NCBI GenBank assembly: GCA_003427395.1
Contig: BFEA01000264.1
Span: forward strand, 1,858,238-1,878,656
Direction of reading: 5' to 3'
Source of the DNA: Chara braunii
Taxonomy: Eukaryota > Streptophyta > Charophyceae > Charales > Characeae
DNA: 20,419 bases
In this document: one piece after another, positions 17,868 through 20,419 of the stretch
Position numbering within the stretch: position 1 is the stretch's first letter
Layout: the number at the start of each line of letters is the position of its first letter
Notes under the pieces: generated by a model
The model's input: only the letters and a program-made list of their open reading frames with translations
What the model was told of the DNA's origin: nothing
Database searches by the model: none
Program-made: the position numbers and the translations under genes

Positions 17868-19665
17868 TGCTATTAACAACACAGCCAACGAGAAAAGTAA
17901 CAGCACCAAAGTTTAACGGAATAAGACTACCGCGCAGTTTCTAGGACTACCTCGCTAACAGCAGCGGCTGCAACAACTACAACAGCGTTTAAAGGGCTAA
18001 ATCGATAACAGGGGCAGCTGAGTTAAAACGACTGTTAGGTTATAGGACTATATCGCTAACAGCAACTGCAACAACGTTTAGAGGGCTCTATCGATAAGAG
18101 GGCAAACAGAGTTCAAAAATAGCAACAGCAGATGGAAGAGCTGCAGCCGAGTTAAAACCACTCTTCAATTATAGGACTATATCGCTAACGGCAACTGCAA
18201 CAGCGTTTAGAGGTCTCTATCGATAAGAGGGCCAACAGAGTTCAAAGATAGCAGCAGCAGAAGGAAGAGTTGCAGCCGAGTTAAAACGACTCTTAGGTTT
18301 TAGGACTATATCGCTAACAGCAACTGCAACAGCGTTTAAAGGACTCTATCGACAATTGGGCCAACAGAGTTGAAAGATAGCAGCAGCAGATGGAAGAGCT
18401 ACAGTTGAGTTAACGACTCTTCAGTTATAGGACTATATCGCTAACAACAGCAGCTGCAACACCTGCACCAGCGTTTTTGGGACTGTATCGATGACAGGGG
18501 CAGCAAAGTTCAAATACAGGTGATCCAATGTACAACACTTTATCAGTGACGGCAGCAGCAACTGCAACAACCGGTAAGAGCAGCAGCAGTAGCAGGAGCA
18601 ACAATAACTGTTCTTAGGATAACAACAACAGTAGTTTGTATAACTAGATCACTAACAGCAACTGCAACAGCGTTTAGAGGACTCTATGGATAATAGGGTC
18701 AACAGAGTTCAAAGATAGCAGCAACAGATGGAAGAGTTGCAGCCGAGTTAAAACGACTCTTTAATTATAGGACTATATCGCTAACAACCACAAATGCAAC
18801 AACATTTAGAGGACTCTATCGATAATAGGGCCTACATAGTTCAAAGATAGCAGCAATAGATGGAAGAGCTGCAGTCGAGTTAAAACAACTCTTCAGTTAT
18901 AGGACTTTATCACTAACAACAACTGCAACAGCGTTTAGAGAACTCTATCCATAATAGGGCCAACAAAGTTGAAAGATAGCAGCAGCAGATGGAAGAGCTG
19001 CAGCCGAGTTAAAACGACTCTTCAGTTGTAGGACTATATCGCTAACAACAGCAGCTCCAACACCTGCACCAACGTTTTTGGGACTGTATCGATGACAAGG
19101 GCCGCAAAGTTCAAAGACAGATGCTCCAATGTAGAACACTTTATTGGTGACAGCAGCAGCATCAGCTGCAACAACCGGCAAGAGCAGCAGCAGCAGCAGC
19201 AACAGTTGTTCTTAGGATAACAACAGCAGTAGTTTGTCCAACTATATCGCTAAGAGCAACTGCAACAGCGTTTAGAGGACTCTATCAATAATAGGGGCAA
19301 CAAAGTTCAAAGATAGCAGCAGCAGATGGAAGAGCTGCAGCCGAGTTAGGACTATATCGCTAACAACAACAACTACAATACCTGCACCAACGTTTTTGGG
19401 ATTGTATTGATGACAGGGGCAGCAAAGTTCAAAGACAGATGCTCTAATGTAGAACACTTTATCGGTGACAGCAGCAACAACAACTACAACAACGGCAGCA
19501 GCGTTTGTAGGACTAGATCGATAATAGGGGTACTAGAGTTGAAAGACAGCAGCAGCAACAGTTTTCAGGAAAACATCGGTAACATCAGCAACAACAATGC
19601 AAAGTTTACAGTATCTTTCGCTAACAACAACAACAAAAGTAACTGCAGCAAAGTCTCTGATGCTT

Positions 19666-19670
<5 letters not shown>

Positions 19671-19725
<55 letters not shown>

Positions 19726-19740
19726 GGGGAGAGAGAGAGA

Positions 19741-19778
<38 letters not shown>

Positions 19779-19784
19779 GAGAGA
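19671..19784. repeat. (GA)n tract with 15- and 35-base G runs
   Basis: A long GA repeat is interrupted by G runs at 19715-19729 and 19743-19777. A pure 35-base G run can form G-quadruplexes but is also a frequent sequencing artefact, so its length is doubtful. Confidence 0.85.
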
Positions 19785-20159
19785 CAGAACTGTGTAGTAA
19801 CAATAACAATTGTGACAGCTCCAACTGAGTTAAAAGGACTCTGCAACCGAGTTAAAAGGACACTTCCGTTGTAGTACTACATCGCTAACAGCAGCAACTG
19901 CAACACCTCCAGCAACGGTTATGGGACTTTATCGATAACAGTGGAAGCAAAGTTCAATGACATCTGCTCCAATGTAGAGCACTTTAACGGTGACAGCAGC
20001 AGCGACAATTTTTAGAATAACATTGGTAACAACGTCATCAATTTATAGGACTATATTCGTTACAACTGCAGCAGCAGCAACAACGCAAAGTTTACAGGAC
20101 TCAAACGCTAACAACAACGCCAAAAGGAACTGCAGCAAAGTCTATGATGCTCAGACAAC

Positions 20160-20161
<2 letters not shown>

Positions 20162-20224
<63 letters not shown>
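20162..20224. repeat. (GA)n microsatellite within the satellite
   Basis: A perfect GA repeat begins right after GATGCTCAGACAACTAA. The same lead-in precedes the GA tract at the window end, and a variant of it precedes the tract at 19671. Confidence 0.93.
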
Positions 20225-20226
<2 letters not shown>

Positions 20227-20384
20227 TGTGAAGTAACAGCAGCATATGCAACAGTTGGAGCAACGTTTAAAGGACTACATTGCTAACAGGGGCAGCTGAG
20301 CTCAAAGACAGTTGCACCAATTTAGAAGATTGTATTCAAAACGGCAAAAGTACCTGTACCAAATTCGTTGATGCTCAGACAACT

Positions 20385-20419
20385 AAGAGAGAGAGAGAAA
20401 GAGAGAGCGAGAGAGAGAG
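20385..20419. repeat. (GA)n microsatellite at the window end
   Basis: A GA repeat with AAAG and GCG interruptions runs off the right edge. A sequence ending inside such a tract suggests a contig boundary set by the repeat. Confidence 0.9.

Larger units (their letters stand above)
17930..20419. repeat. CAG/CAA-rich satellite, ~129-bp units in a 601-bp higher-order repeat
   Basis: TAGGACTATATCGCTAAC recurs at about 18043, 18172, 18301, 18428, 18768, 18900 (variant) and 19029, mostly 127-132 bp apart. Each is followed by AACTGCAACAGCGTTTAGAGG, CTCTATCGATAA, GTTCAAAGATAGCAGCAGCA and GCCGAGTTAAAACGACTCTT phrases. A second unit type containing CACCTGCACC..CGTTTTTGGG and TGATCCAATGT-like text appears at about 18461, 19062 and 19380. 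The first two are 601 bp apart, which defines a higher-order repeat. Decay increases to the right. Minus-strand frames such as 18945-19202 repeat with the units and show no protein domain. Confidence 0.85.

Noticed and set aside
18945-19457. Secreted or membrane proteins on the minus strand of the satellite
   Set aside because: The frames recur with the repeat units, and their Leu/Ala/Val runs come from CAG-type repeats read on the opposite strand.

Overview
This window looks like accessory DNA from a large, repeat-rich eukaryotic nuclear genome. It has long non-coding stretches, many microsatellites, decayed tandem arrays, spliceosomal-type GT...AG signals and two dead mobile-type genes, and no intact cellular gene. 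The species cannot be read from the sequence. A streptophyte alga or another plant-lineage genome (Chara-like) is a weak guess; a fungus or other protist is not excluded, because Plavaka elements are best known from fungi.

Layout: 1-390 is a 134-bp tandem repeat. 1266-4042 (+) is a decayed Plavaka-family DNA transposase. 4289-5640 holds microsatellites and two families of degenerate tandem repeats. 5641-8520 has no gene I can support. 8530-9660 is (CAR)n-rich satellite-like DNA containing a perfect 38-bp Nextera mate-pair junction adapter at 9433-9470, inside an exact 60-bp duplication; this is a sequencing or assembly artefact. 9661-14500 is a GC-richer island packed with strong hairpins, tRNA-related (SINE-like) units, an LTR-like stretch with a TATA box, and a 43-bp tandem repeat. 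15049-17867 (-) is a decayed gene joining a ParB-like domain to a beta-class (motif IV before motif I) DNA amino-methyltransferase. 17930-20419 is a satellite with units of about 129 bp and a 601-bp higher-order repeat, ending in (GA)n at the window edge.

The most interesting item is the ParB-like/DNA methyltransferase gene. This domain pairing is familiar from phages and bacterial mobile elements but here sits in eukaryotic repeat DNA. This copy is dead: it has several frameshifts and in-frame stops, one of them at the expected catalytic aromatic residue of motif IV. A 29-bp exact match (12821-12849 and 16474-16502) links the gene to the upstream repeat island, where the minus strand may hold a relic of a second copy. 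The two CAR-rich satellites on either side (to 9660 and from about 17930) share a short motif, so the 8.2-kb island may be a composite insertion into one satellite array.
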